The notes under the pieces are model-generated. The model ran no database searches, was not told the origin of the DNA, and was given only the letters and a program-made list of their open reading frames with translations. DNA of 64,000 bases from assembly GCA_025765615.1 (NCBI GenBank), contig JAIVFJ010000139.1:1-64000 (forward strand). The letters are read 5' to 3'. Source of the DNA: Zopfochytrium polystomum. Its lineage: Eukaryota > Chytridiomycota > Chytridiomycetes > Chytridiales > Chytridiaceae. A program made the translations under genes and the position numbers. Shown here in pieces: positions 1-12,181 of the stretch. Each line of letters opens with the position of its first letter. The stretch's first letter is position 1.

Positions 1-615
1 GTCGCCACCGCCACCGCCGCTGCAGCCACAGCAGCAACTCAAGCACGAGGCTTCCGCCGCCGGCGCCCTCGCGGCCCCGCCAGCTCCCTCGTCGTCGTCG
101 TCCTTAGCGTCGCCCTCTGCGGCCTTCACCGCCAAAAGAGTGCGCACAAACGGCGTGACGCGCCCGCCGCCGCAGCGGCGTCCTCGGTCTCACCGCCGCC
201 GCGCCCGCACGCCTTACCATCATCATCGTCGTCCTCCCACCCACCGCCATCGCCCACCACCACCGCGATCACCACCAGCCTCACACCAACATCCCTCCCT
301 GGCCCCCTGCCTTCCTCCTCCAAACCGTCCGCCTCGCCGTCCTTCGCCTCCTCCGCGTCCTCCGCAGCGGCTGCCGCGGCAGCGCTACAACGCGTCGCGG
401 AGGCGCTGGAGGCGCACGAGCGGCGCGCAGCGGAGCGGTGGGCGGTGGAGCGGGAGGAGCGGCGGCGGTCGCGGCGGTGCTGGAGGCGCTTGTTGCGAGG
501 GTGTATGGCGGGGGGGTGCTGGCGTGGGCGCGGGCGGGAGTGGCGCCGGTGGGGGCCGGGGGGTGGTGGGGGGAAGGCGGGCGGTGGTGGTGGGGAGAAT
601 GGGGTTGGCGGGTGA
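1..615 (+). CDS. C-terminal part of an unknown Pro/Ser/Ala-rich protein with a coiled coil (left-truncated)
   Basis: The gene enters from the left edge, so no start is visible. Coding character moves between frames: frame 2 from base 2 gives a Pro/Gln/Ser-rich tract, frame 1 from about 160 gives a Ser/Pro-rich linker, and frame 1 at about 382-465 gives a clear amphipathic helix (ALQRVAEALEAHERRAAERW). Frame 3 then gives a helix-like AAVAAVLEALVARVYG. The frame changes fall in GCC/CGG-rich runs and look like one-base indels. If frame 1 is followed to the end, the stop is at 613-615. No known domain was recognised. A regulatory or scaffold protein is possible, but that is a guess. Confidence 0.4.
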   Translation, partial: VATATAAAATAATQARGFRRRRPRGPASSLVVVVLSVALCGLHRQKSAHKRRDAPAAAAASSVSPPPRPHALPSSSSSSHPPPSPTTTAITTSLTPTSLPGPLPSSSKPSASPSFASSASSAAAAAAALQRVAEALEAHERRAAERWAVEREERRRSRRCWRRLLRGCMAGGCWRGRGREWRRWGPGGGGGKAGGGGGENGVGG

Positions 616-1875
616 AGGTGTTAAACCTTACCCCCAAGGATGTTTCTTTTTTTTTTTCCCTCTTTCCTTTCGTTCCCGTCCTCAAATCCCATGCCTGCTA
701 CTTGTCCTCTTCCTTTCTTTCTTTCTTTGCTTCCCTCTTTTCCTCTCCCCTTCACTACCTCTTTTTGGTCCATTTTTTACCCGTGACCCTCTTCGTCGTG
801 CCTCGAGCTCTGCGCTTCTTGCAAGCTTTTTGTTCCCTCTAACCTGCCTCTCCTCACTTGGAACCCTCTTACAAAAAGGAAAAAGAGTATTTGCGGTATC
901 CTCGCGCTGTACGGAAGGCGGCGGCGGGGCCTTGAACGCTGGGAGTTGAGGGGGTATACGCGTGCTGTGTTCCCAGTCGAGCCGCGATGTGAAACAGCTG
1001 TGCTGCATAGCGGGACAACGTGTTTAATGCGATGAGTAAGTGAGTGTGAGAGAGAAATGATTGAGCGAAAAAAAAAAGTAAATGAGTGAGCGAGTAGGCG
1101 CGAGCTTGTGTGTGAGTGTGTGTGTGTGTGTTTGTAAGTTTTGAATCTTGACGTTTCTTGTTGGGTGCCACCCAGTGATGCCGTGGGCTGAGCACCCACT
1201 CATGCAGGCGCACTGTTTTTTTTTCCTTTTTCGCACATTATTGTTTGTCTTTTTCATGTTTGTCTGTGGGTGGTATCCGTTTTCTTGTCCATTTGTCTCT
1301 GAATGAGACAGTCAGGTGAGGCCGAGAAAGAGGGAGAGAGAGAGAGAGGGAGACGAGAGTGCATTTACGGGGGCGAGGGGCGTGCTGCGCCCACAACCAA
1401 GCTTATGTTGATTTAGGGTGGGTGGGCTGAGCACACATTTCACCACTAATCGAGAGAACAGCGGCCTGTGGGCAAAGGCACTTTTTGCACTGTTTTTCCT
1501 TGTTTTTCCCCTTGTGTGTGTGTGTGTGTGCCCTGCCCCAGCTTCTTGTTCTTCTTTCGCTTCCTCCTCCTCGTCGCAGGCTGGGCCCTCCTTCTCGTCT
1601 CGCTCCTCCCTCCTCCCACCACCTCCTCGCTCCTCCTCCCTTTCAGCAGCTGTGAGCGACTTACGAAAAAACCAGGCGTGCCAGCATTTTTGTGGCGGCG
1701 AACGAAAGGACGACGAAGACAGCGGCAGACAGACACCCAAGAAAGAAAAGAAAAAAGTAGAGCAGGCAAGGACAGACAGGCAGATAGACAGACTGACTGA
1801 CAGACCGGCACATCTGCAGCAGCAACCTGTCTCCTCTGTCTCGGTGAAAGCGAAAGCAGGCGCGCGGCGCCGTTC
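616..1875. other. Intergenic region with pyrimidine and GT/GA simple repeats
   Basis: No convincing coding sequence. 640-780 is T/C-rich and may be the 3' UTR of the left-edge gene. A GT tract lies at about 1111-1132, a GA tract at about 1330-1350 and another GT tract at about 1514-1530. The last 250 bases are CT-rich and probably hold the promoter/5' UTR of the transporter gene that follows. Confidence 0.6.
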
Positions 1876-4482
1876 ATGCCGCCGTCGCCCACCACCACCA
1901 CCACCACCACATCGCCGCCGTCGCCTTCACCGCCGCCGCTAATACCGGCCTCCCTCCAGCAACAGCAACAGCAACAGCAGCACCCGGTCCAGCACCGCGG
2001 CCGCCAGCTGCCGCCCTTTCCTCCTCCTCCTCCTTCCCCCCCGCACGACAACCCCCAGCCACCACCCTCCTCCCCCCGCTACCCGCCGACGCCGCCGACG
2101 CCGCAGACGCAGCACAGCCGCCGCACCAGCAAACACCTCGACCATGCTCGCCCACTCGCGCCAGAAACTCGCTGCCGTCCCGCCAGTACTCGCACCCGCC
2201 GCTGGTCTTCAGCTCGTTCGACTCGCCGTCCGGCTCCATCCACGGCTCCGACGACTCGTCGCCCAACGCTTCGCTCATCAACAAGGACGGGTCCCCCCGC
2301 TCCGCGGCGTCGGCGTCGTCGCGATCGTTCAAGAGCCCGTTCGACCAGCGGCCCGTGTTTCATGTGAGTGTCCTATACCATCCACCCACCCACCCCACCA
2401 TCATCTCCAAAGCTGGAACAACCCTCCCCTCTCCACCCTCCACCTTACCAAGCACCCTCAATCCGCTCCACACTCAACGCCGTTTTCCCTCGCACAACTA
2501 GGACATCTGGGCAACGCTCGCATACCTCGCCTTTGTCGGCTGCTTCATGGCGGTCGTCGGGATCGGCCTACCGCAGGCCTTTTCAAACTCGCCGTCATCG
2601 GGATCCAACTCGCTGGTAGCTCGCTCGGATCTGACGGCGATGCTGGACCTGGCGGCCGCGGACGATGAGACGAGCGCCGCGAAGGCGGGCGCAGTGAGCG
2701 ATCGGATGATCGGCATGCCAGCCAAGGATATCCGGTCCATGACGCTGACGGGCGTGATGACGGCGCTGATCATCACCACGGCGTGGTTCACTTCGATGCT
2801 CTAGTTGAGTTGTTGCGCCTGCCACCGCCTTCTCTGCGATGACGATCAGACCCATTTGTGACAGATTCTGACACCGCACCCATCACCGTCCCCTCACAGC
2901 CACCCCAACTTCACGCTCCACGCCAGCTACGTCGGCTCCGCGACGCTCCTCCTCATCACGGGCCTCTACTTTGCGCTAAACCGGGTGTGGGTGGCCGCGG
3001 TGATCTGGTTCGCCTTTGCGCTAGTCGTTCTCTTCTTCTACTGGTACGTGACGACGTACATCCCGCTGGCGACGGCGCTGCTGCGGGCCGCGGGCACCGT
3101 GATGCGGCGGTGGGGCGGCACGGTCGTGGCGTCGGTCGTCGGCATGGGGTTCGCGGTGCTGTTTGGCGCCGTGTGGGTCCTCGCCGTCATGGGCGCGAAC
3201 CAGTGGGCCGAGGAGAAGAACGGGCCGCTCGGGTTGAGGGTGGTCGTCGGGATTTTCTGCCTGTGAGTTAGTGTTTTGGTTGGTTGTTGCCGAAGACGGG
3301 GGCGCGAGTGGCTAACCTGCCTTGGTGCTTGTGTAGGGTGTTTTTCTTTTGGACAAACGAAATCGCGCGGCACGTCGTGCACTACTCGGTCGCCGGCAAC
3401 CTTTGCAACGGTAGGAAAGATCTCTCTTTTCCGCTTCCCTCCATCCCCACGGAACTTTGGTCGCATTCACTAAAAACACCGCGCCGCCACTGGACCCCAA
3501 CAGTACTACCTCCTCGGCATCCCGTCCTACGGCGGCGCGAACGGCAGCACAAAGCTCCCGGTGACCTTTGTGACGACGCGCACGGCGGGGCGGGCGCTGA
3601 CGACGGCTTTCGGGCCGCTCTGCTTCGGGTCGCTCTTCATTTCGCTCGCGGAGACGCTCAAGTCGTGCGCGAGCTTGTGGGGGCGGGCCGGGGATGGCAA
3701 GCCGGGCGGTGGGCAGGACAGCCGCGGCGGCGGGAACTGGCCGATGCAGCTGTGCTGCGGGTGCATTGAGACCATCGCGACCGCCGTCGATGATTTGTGC
3801 TGTGTGTTTAACAAGGTGGGGTGGATGGGATGGATGGGATGGATGGGATGGAGTGCGTCCCTTTCGTTTACTAACGTTTCTATTTCTCCGCTCCCGCACT
3901 CAGTATACCCTGACAACCCTAGCCCTCACATCCGGCCCGTACTGCGCGACAGCGCACTCGACGGCGACCTTGCTGACGACGCGGTCGCTGGCGTTCCTGT
4001 TCCGCGACACGCTGATCGCGCACATTGTAGGCACCGCGGCGGCGGGCGCGGCGGTCGGCAGCGGGTGCGCGGCGTACGCGTACCTGAACGCGGTCGGGTG
4101 GACCGCGCGCGCGTGGGGCGGCGGCGGGGCCGGCGCCGCGGGGTCCGGCGCCGCCGCCGTCGCGTGCGTCGCGGCCGTCGGCGCGTGGGCGGTGCTGGTC
4201 GCCGCGGAGGGGTTTGTGGCGGGCGTTGCAGCGTGAGTAGAATGCATTTTTTCACGAAAGGTTTTGGGGGCGTTAGGGCTTTACCGCTGACGCGCGTTGT
4301 ATTTCCACCGCCCCCCATTCCCTCCTGACTCTCACACCCCTCACAGCACGTTGGTTTGCTTCGCGCAAGACCCGGACGCCGTCGCGCGCGAGCACCCAGC
4401 GCTCGTGGAGGCGATGCTTGCGGCGTGGCCCGAGGTCGGGCTGCGGCCGGTCGTGATGGGGGGCGACGACGCGTACCTGTGA
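1876..4482 (+). CDS. Choline-transporter-like membrane protein (SLC44/CTL, Pns1 family)
   Basis: Seven exons were read by eye: ~1876-2363, 2502-2803, 2900-3262, 3337-3410, 3504-3815, 3904-4232 and 4347-4482. A Ser/Pro/Gln-rich cytosolic N-terminus (ending RSFKSPFDQRPVFH) precedes DIWATLAYLAFVGCFMAVVG, the first membrane helix. The core holds at least eight more hydrophobic segments. EIARHVVHYSVAG and the CCGCIETIATAVDD region are where SLC44 proteins carry their conserved helices, and the protein ends DDAYL. By family it should be a plasma-membrane solute carrier, but the substrate cannot be read from sequence. The start is uncertain: the ATG at 1876 is in a different frame from the good N-terminal frame at 2157. 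The second intron uses GTTGAG as donor. Exon 4 is one base out of phase (see findings). Confidence 0.8.
3824..3852 (+). repeat. Short (GGATGGGAT)n tandem repeat
   Basis: Three copies of a 10-base unit (ggatgggatg) sit directly after the exon 5 donor, inside the fifth intron of the SLC44-like gene. Confidence 0.8.
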
Positions 4483-6034
4483 AACACAACAACACAACAG
4501 ATCGGAGGAGGGGGACTTAGGGGCTTTTCTTGGTGGGGGTGTATTTGCAAGGCGGGGGAGTGGGAAACTTGCTGCTCCCCACAAGCTTTCACTCCTCGCA
4601 CGCTTCAATCCCCTCCGCCCCCCACTTCTGCACTGTCCAACACCCACCCAGCCACTCCATTTCCGATTCGAGGGTTGTTCATCCCCTTCCACTCCCCAGT
4701 CCTCCCCCCACTCCCGCCATTCAATCCATCCATCCATCCGAGTATCACATTTACCGTACTATGTAAAATCAATAACCAGAAATTGCCCCCGGTTTGTTCC
4801 CCGAAATATTGGCGTTTTTTCATGTAGGGGGAGTGCCGTGAGGGAAGATTTCCGTGCAATTTCGGTGTTGACTGCGCGTGAACGGTCGGGCGGAAGGACG
4901 CGAAATCGAATGAGCGAGGAGGAACGTTCGGTCAAAGCCGTGAGGGGTTCACACCGCCGTCTCACAGGTCGAAATCACTAAACTCCACCCACAGGCCACC
5001 CACAAAGGACAACAGCTACGTCAAGCTACGTTGAAGCCTCCCGCCAATAGCAAACAACGCGACCCCCCAAATGCTCCCCGCACTTTCCGACCGCCACCCT
5101 CCCCTGTCCCGGGTTATGCCGGTGCCCTAACCATTGTGCGGTACTTTCTCTCTGCCCACACGTCCCCGCACTCACGGCCGGGAACGGGATCGCTAACGGA
5201 AGCGAGTCTGTCCATGCGCGCTTCGCGGCCCTCTACGGTAGCATTTTGCCGGCGTCCCTGACAAAGGACGATTTGCGACTTCCCCCGCGCCACTGCGGCC
5301 CCGTATGCGCGTGAATCGCACAACCCGGGTCCTTTCGGCAATCGTTAGTTTCCCTTGTACGACAGACTCCACGGCGGGACTCGCTGTCTCTAAAAGTATC
5401 AATGGGGCGGATGTTAGCATAGTCCGTGCCTTCGCAAAGGCAATAACACTGAGTTTGTATCCGTTAACCCCGGCTGTTCTTGACTCTGGGCAGACGAAGC
5501 ACGCCAACCTCCCCAACTTTTGCCATCCTCAGCAATGTCGCGTCCCGCCCACCCACAGTCTTTTGCAGCCTTGAGCGCCGCGGAACCACCCTCACCAGAC
5601 CTCGCTCACCAAGTAGCAGTTCCATTCCGGGGCCTTCCGCGTTATCCATCCCTGATGTCGAGCTTATTCTCGGCGCCGCCCGGAAGCTCTCTTGCCAGTT
5701 CCTACTCTCGCTCGTGCCCAGCTTAGCGCCGACGATTCGACGCAGTTCGGGCGGCGGTTCATCTTGAGGGTGTTTAATTTCGATGTTTCTCCTTGCAGCT
5801 TGCAGGATTTCCAGCATCTTCAGTATCTCCGCATGGTGCGACTCGCTTTCAGCACGGACCAACTCGAACAAGTACGGTGATTTGAGAAAACGTACGTGGT
5901 GTCCGTCTTGGGGGTCGCGCGAATCACGGTACGCGCCGTGCGAAGCAAGGGAGTGAAGGTCGGTAAAGACCAGAGGGCTGAGGGAGCGTAGTCTCAAAGA
6001 AGTAGGCATCGCTTCATAGGTTTAAAGATGGTTT
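4483..6034. other. Gene-poor spacer
   Basis: 4483-4750 is C/T-rich and probably the 3' UTR of the transporter gene. 4750-5460 has only short overlapping open frames on both strands without biased composition or splice-consistent continuation. One possible minus-strand reading frame at 5464-6009 is listed separately. The transposase relic starts at the right end. Confidence 0.5.
5464..6009 (-). CDS. Possible small protein of unknown function (181 codons)
   Basis: A single uninterrupted frame begins with MPTSLRLRSLSPLVFTDLHS. Its centre (about residues 50-80) is charged and helical, around ELVRAESESHHAEILKMLE, and could form a short coiled coil. It was not recognised as a family member. The base composition is less GC-biased than neighbouring genes, no introns or TATA box are evident, and the frame abuts a transposase relic. 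It may be a remnant of repeat-derived sequence or a chance frame. Confidence 0.25.
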   Translation of the reverse strand: MPTSLRLRSLSPLVFTDLHSLASHGAYRDSRDPQDGHHVRFLKSPYLFELVRAESESHHAEILKMLEILQAARRNIEIKHPQDEPPPELRRIVGAKLGTSESRNWQESFRAAPRISSTSGMDNAEGPGMELLLGERGLVRVVPRRSRLQKTVGGRDATLLRMAKVGEVGVLRLPRVKNSRG

Positions 6035-6512
6035 TTGATGCGAAACCGGTCAGAGGTTGATCTCCCACGCAGTGGACGGCCAAAACAGCTCTCAGCCTAC
6101 GATTTACTGTGTTTGGGTCAGGCAACAAAAGGCTCTACAGAGAATTGTCACTGGTCATTGCAGGACGTCATAAACACTGTGAGGTCTGCTCGGTCTTCTC
6201 CATTTTCAACCAGAACCATTCAGAGGTGCTTGCACCTGCATAAAATTCACAGCTGTATTTCAAGAAAGAGGCCTTTTTTTGTCTCCGAATCATCGAGCCA
6301 GGTGCCTGGCACTTGCTTGCAAGCATAGAGATTGGACTGTCAAGGATTGGGCCAAAGTAATTGGACAGACAAGGCAAACTTTCAAAACAGGGAAGAAGGG
6401 CGCAAGGTCCGCGTTTGGAGGAGAGCTGGATAAAGCATGATGAATGAGTGCTTGCAAGGCTCATGCGAGAGCAGCCAGGAATCTTTCACCATTTGGGATA
6501 TGCCCCTGTGCA
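6035..6512 (+). mobile_element. Tc1/mariner-type transposase relic (N-terminal part, decayed)
   Basis: The frame from 6035 carries a Tc1/Tc3-style helix-turn-helix region: a linker RSGRPKQLSAYD, then WSLQDVINTV, then STRTIQRCLHLHKIHS, which matches the second HTH that binds the terminal repeats in this family. After a stop and a shift near 6350 the DDE fold begins: RDWTVKDWAKVIWTDKANF, with WTD as the first catalytic Asp, then REEGRKVRVWRRAG. After another stop come ECLQGSCESS and SFTIWDMPL, equivalent to the gGsimiWG strand. The rest of the catalytic domain is missing. Several stops and shifts show it is dead. Terminal inverted repeats were not found by eye. Confidence 0.75.
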
Positions 6513-6748
6513 TGTGATAATCGAAAAAGAAAGAAGGAAATTTGTGTCCATCTCGTTCCATCTCCGCCTCGCCCCCGTCACTCGTCGTCCCACCACACTC
6601 GCTGGCCCGCTCCAACGCTTGTATTTCAACAGAACCGACACCATTTTTTTAAATTTTGTTCAACTAAATGAAGACTTTTGTCACCCCACTGTACATACCG
6701 CCAAAGCCTAATTATGCCACAAAACACAACCCCACGACCGAGCACCCA

Positions 6749-7117
6749 TCACACCTCCTTCCCCGCCCGCGCCACGGCCCCTGTCGCCGCACCCCTGACG
6801 CCGCGCAGAACCTCATCCACGCGCTCTCGCGACGGCACTTCCATCTCCAGCACGCGCCGGGCAGCACTCTCATTGCCGCCGCCAAGGCTCTTGACGACGA
6901 CGCTGTGGCCGCGCGCGTCGTCGTCGTCGTCGTTGGCGGCGGGGCCGTCGACGGAAAGACCGTCTGTGACGGGGACAACGGTGGTGTCGTTGGCGCCGTC
7001 GAGGGAGAGCCAGGTCTTGTTGTGGAGGCGGAAGATTGAGAGGCGGGCCATGCGCCAGGGGCGGGGGAGTGGAGTTGTGGCGGTGGTTATGGTGGATGTT
7101 GTGCGATAGGAGACCAT
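6749..7117 (-). CDS. Small hypothetical protein
   Basis: A 122-codon frame; a second in-frame ATG at 7051 gives a 100-residue protein starting MARLSIFRLHNKTWLSLDG. The middle has an acidic run (AANDDDDDARGH) and the C-terminal third is helical and charged (EMEVPSRERVDEVLRGVRG). Third positions are GC-rich, as in real genes of this window. No family was recognised. It lies 3' of the GPCR gene on the same strand, separated by a 36-base poly-T run. Confidence 0.4.
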   Translation of the reverse strand: MVSYRTTSTITTATTPLPRPWRMARLSIFRLHNKTWLSLDGANDTTVVPVTDGLSVDGPAANDDDDDARGHSVVVKSLGGGNESAARRVLEMEVPSRERVDEVLRGVRGAATGAVARAGKEV

Positions 7118-7125
7118 GCCCTTTT

Positions 7126-7128
<3 letters not shown>

Positions 7129-7164
<36 letters not shown>
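7129..7164. repeat. Poly-T homopolymer (36 nt)
   Basis: Uninterrupted T run between the small minus-strand frame and the GPCR 3' end. Confidence 0.9.
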
Positions 7165-7165
<1 letters not shown>

Positions 7166-7221
7166 GAAGTGGGAAAAAGGGCGTCAGGGCCTACATCTCA
7201 CCGTGAGCAGGAGTTGCGGCC

Positions 7222-10200
7222 TCAAAAATAATAATAAAAATGAACGTAGGGCCTCACAAGCTCGCTGACGCAGTCCGGCACACTCATGGGCCGGGCAAAG
7301 CGGCTCGAGCTCGGCAGAGTGCTGGTCCTCCTCGCGTCGGCCGAAGCGGCGGACCCAGTCGGAGTGCCTTTGCCGGAATCACCGACCACCGCGGTTCCGA
7401 CAATCCTCTTTGTCGTCAGCGACGTCTTCTCGACCCTCGTCCGCGTCGACATGACGAGCGCCGACTCGCGGACAGCGATCGCGATTTCGAGCGCTTTGGG
7501 CACAAACGCGATCAGCATGGCGCCGACGGCGACGACCCAGACGACAAGGTAGCGGGTGAAGTCCGTTTGGGGGGAGGGTGCGGCGGAGGAGACCAAGGGG
7601 AGGAAGGCAACGGCGGCGAAGGCGGCGAGGACGGTGGCCATGAGGGTTGCGGCGGTGTCGGTTGCGTAGTTGACGGCGACCTTGTCGCTGAGCTGGGCGA
7701 GGCGAGTGGCGGCGATGGCGGCGGCGAGGAGGAGCGCGTTATAGGCGTACAGGATGTAGTGGCCGGGATACTGGTTGTTTGGTTGAGATTTGCAGACGAC
7801 CATGTCTGTCAGGCCGTCGGCGACGGCAACGGGTTGCGGGTTTTGGGAGACGGTCCAGCCAGCGAGGAGGGCCTTTTTGTAGGGGCAGAGACGGTAAGCA
7901 AGTGAACGAGTGCGCGGAAGGGCAATGACAAAATATCCTTACGGCCTCGACGGCTGCAAGCACAAAGACGACGGCAACTCCTCCAACATCCTTCAGCCAC
8001 GTCTTTGGCAGCACGCCTCTGGCGGAAAAGATGACAAACAGCCTTGCGGACTTGTAAAGCACCGCCGACGTCGCCACCGCGAATCCCATGAGTTGGAGCC
8101 ACAGCCGCGCGTGGCAAGTGACCGTAGATGGGGTGTTGACCATGACGACCGCAGAGACCAGCGCGAACCCGCACCCAGCTGCCATGAGAGAGGTGAAAGT
8201 GGCAGAAGAGTGGACCACAGCCTTCTCCTTGCGGAACGCGATGTTGAGGGTGATGCAGGCGAAGGCGAGCGTGAGACCCAACGCCGCCATGATGAGCATG
8301 GCGAGGCCGTTTCCCGTCGCGGCCGAGTTGACAACAGCGGTGTGGAGGAGGGATCCGTCGCTGGGAGGAATGGTCGAGCCTGCAAACGGTTTGTGTCAGC
8401 AAAAACGGGAGTCGCAGGGTTTGCGTGAATCTCGGACCTCCATTGAACACCCAGGACTTATCGCTACGGACGATACGTGGGTTATCTCCACTGAAGATCG
8501 TCAGCGTAGCTGCAGCGCAGAGAGTATAATTGTGAGATTCTTGTATCCACGGGGTGCAGCAGAAGATTACCGCTTTGGCGATCGTTGGTCAAATTTGGAA
8601 GAAGCGTGGAGTCCGTAACTTGGATGACAACAAATGGACTACGTTGGATGACATACAGTGGGTTTAGTTACAAAACCAAAATCATAATAAAAGATCTGGA
8701 CCACCCACACGTCGGCATTCCCTTTTTGATCCAGCAGCAAAGGATTGTAAGTAGGGCCTGCGAATCCTGTGTTCGATGTGCAAATAGAAAACGTGTTTAC
8801 GGCGAATTCGAACAGTGGATTTGCAGAAGAGGACCGAAGATCACCTGGAACTGTAAAGGCACTCGCGTTCATGTACTGATCGAGCTTCCCGCTGGCAAAG
8901 TCGAGCAGAGTTGCGTTTTTCCGCTTGATCATTTGATCGAACCCTCTGACCATCAGCCGAACGCAGTCGTACATTTTCGCCGCGTCCGGTACCGTCCTGC
9001 CATTGTCTGCATAGTACCTACATATATATTTTGGTTTTTTGTTGCGAAATAGGGGCATCATTCTCTGTTTTCAGAATTGCCGCTCGTTCAGCGCATTCAC
9101 ACACCCACCATTTCGGGTACAGCTTGGCCCTCGCCATAAATCGTTCCGAAAACGAGCTGCTGACTGGATCAATGGTTGGAGTCAGGTCCGGTGCGATGAA
9201 AATTGCGCCATTGAGGTGAGTGAAATCGGTCGGTCCAAGCTCTGTAACGATGTGAGAGCGGTTATTCAGCAAAATTTTTCGAGTCTAGCCCAACTTACTC
9301 GCCACGTAGTTCGATGCGAAAATGCGAGGGTAGTTTGTTATTATCCAAACATATTTCGGACCAACCATGCCGGTATTGTTCAAGTACTTGTAGCACGACG
9401 GTGCGAAGGTGTCGTCAATCAGAAGGACAGAGTATCTTTTGTTGAACCGAGGCAGTGTTACAGTGAGTCATCGTCGGCTCTACGATCAAGTCACCTTGCA
9501 TCAGCAGCCACCAAGGACTTTGAATAGATGTCAAAGTCGGCTTGCACCGGGCTTATGGGAAGCAGGATCTTGGCTGACACTTTTATCCCAGCATCGGTCA
9601 TCATCTGCATCAAAAGTGTGGCGTCTTCGGCATCGATAGATTTATTAGTATAAGATGATGCTGGAATGACGAGGGGCCCCCCGGTCTCACCTGCGATGAA
9701 CGATCGTCCATAAAGAACTGCGGCACGTTTGACTCCCAGTTCCAGCAGAAGCATCTTGATAGCACGGACCTTATTGATCATTGGGGGTCCTGTGTGAAAT
9801 TCTGTCGGGTATTGTGCCTTATCTTCAAAGCCAAGCCACTGAACAAAGATGTTAATCATTCAATACTGCAGTAACAAAAACAGAACAATCAAGAGAGGGG
9901 CCACGCACTCCGTCGCCGGATACGCAGTAAGGGAGCTATTGCAAGGCAAGCGTCAGACCATTGGCAATGACCTCGCATCAGATTACCGTTAGATATCCAG
10001 CAGTGGCTACAGCCATCCTTTTTCACCCAAAATATTCAGTTTGGCGAGGCCACACGACAAATAAAAATATGACAAGCCGACCCCCCCCCCCCCCCCCCCC
10101 CCCCTTCCCATCTTTAATACGGCGAAATAAAAAGATGCGAGCAAACCGTGTCATGCTGCCAAAGTTTCCTGCACCAACGAGCCCTCGTACTGTTTAGGAA

Positions 10201-10854
10201 TCAAGGCCTCAACGTTCTGCTTCCCAAAAACGGAGGAGAAGAAAGAAAAAAGGAAAGGAATAGACGCGCACTTGACGGATCGGCCTGCACAGTTTCGTAG
10301 AGATTGATAGCCGCGTAGTTCGACGAATCGGGGATGTTTGATCCAACATTTGGTAGATAAATGCTGGCGCTGTCGATGCGCTTCAGCAGGAAGTTCGCGT
10401 CAGGAAATATGGACATATCGCTGTTGATGTCGTCGAAGGCAAGCTGAAAATGAAGGACAATGATTAGGCCAGAAGATGGGCGTTAACGGGGAGCAAGTAG
10501 CAGTACGTGACAATTGTGGACGGACTTCTCACAGGCGAAGCGAAACGAACCTGAGCCGCCGCATCAGCTGTTTGCCCAGATCCTATCCATAGAACGCGTT
10601 ATGTGCGCGTGAGGCGGGGGGTACTCGCGGAGTTGAAGGCAAGCCAACTCACCTGACAGTCCGTAGAACGATTTTGGCGCCCTATCGAGGATCCACGAGT
10701 AAGGACCGACGACACCGATCGTAATGTTTACGATGGCGTTCTTTGTGAAGGGGTTTAGAGGCGGGTAGTAAAGGCTCTTGAAAGGTTTCTGCGATTCGGT
10801 GCGGCCGGCTCCGAGGGCCAAAATCGCGGTCACGGCGACGAGACTCCCGAACAT
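7222..10854 (-). CDS. Class C G-protein-coupled receptor (GABA-B/mGluR-like) with Venus-flytrap ligand-binding domain
   Basis: A multi-exon gene starts at 10854 with a signal peptide (MFGSLVAVTAILALGAG), then NITIGVVGPYS. The periplasmic-binding-like domain shows AQLAFDDINSDMSIFPDANF, RGLVGAGNFGSMTR, MAVATAGYLTLPYCVSGDG, KVRAIKMLLLELGVKRAAVL, RYSVLLIDDTFAPSC, YVWIITNYPRIF and YDCVRLMVRGFDQMI, in the order of class C receptors. Membrane helices follow from about 8340: GLAMLIMAALGLTLAFACI, SLMAAGCGFALVSAVVMV, RLWLQLMGFAVATSAVLYKS, GGVAVVFVLAAVEA, YAYNALLLAAAIAATRLA, LMATVLAAFAAVAFLPLV and YLVVWVVAVGAMLIAFV. Clear exons include 10653-10854, 10551-10582, 10272-10443, 9495-9838, 8657-9017, 7943-8379 and 7222-7872. 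The Ser/Thr-rich cytosolic tail ends at 7222. Receptors of this class are known from early-diverging fungi. The ligand is unknown. Confidence 0.85.
10081..10104. repeat. Poly-C homopolymer (24 nt)
   Basis: Uninterrupted C run inside an intron of the GPCR gene; on the coding strand it is poly-G. Confidence 0.9.
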
Positions 10855-11812
<958 letters not shown>

Positions 11813-11932
11813 ATGTCGCCTTTTGCAGGGCGGACCCACCGGGCCGTCGTCGCCGCCGCCGCCCACCACTCAGCAGCGTCTGCCGCGGCGGCGGCGCACA
11901 GCCTGCTACCACGATCACTCCCGGCCGCCAGC

Positions 11933-11968
11933 GGGCAAAGCAGCGGGCAAAGCAGCGGGCAAGGCCCG
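11933..11968 (+). repeat. Three copies of a 12-bp tandem repeat
   Basis: The unit gcgggcaaagca occurs three times in the possible N-terminal extension of the Nudix gene, encoding SGQS-type repeats in the long frame. Confidence 0.7.
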
Positions 11969-12181
11969 GTTCCTCGCACCCTCCTCACCCCTCCCACCCT
12001 TCCTCGCAACCCTACCCCACACACCGTCGCTCACCCTTTCTTCTTCCTCGCTGCTGCTGGTGCTGCTGCTGCGGCAGCTGCGCCGTCCACACTACCATCC
12101 AGAACCCGCCGCCGCGCCGTCGCCCGCCTCCTCTTCCACAGCCGACGCACCCTCGATCCCCGCCCAATCGCAGCAACCATC

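Noticed and set aside
140..949. Long plus-strand frame rich in Arg/Pro/His
   Set aside because: Typical out-of-frame reading of GC-rich coding DNA; better coding character lies in other frames of the same stretch, and the second half is poly-pyrimidine sequence.
1446..2051. Overlapping minus-strand frames with poly-Val and Gly runs
   Set aside because: They are antisense shadows of the CAA/CCA/CAC-rich 5' part of the SLC44-like gene.
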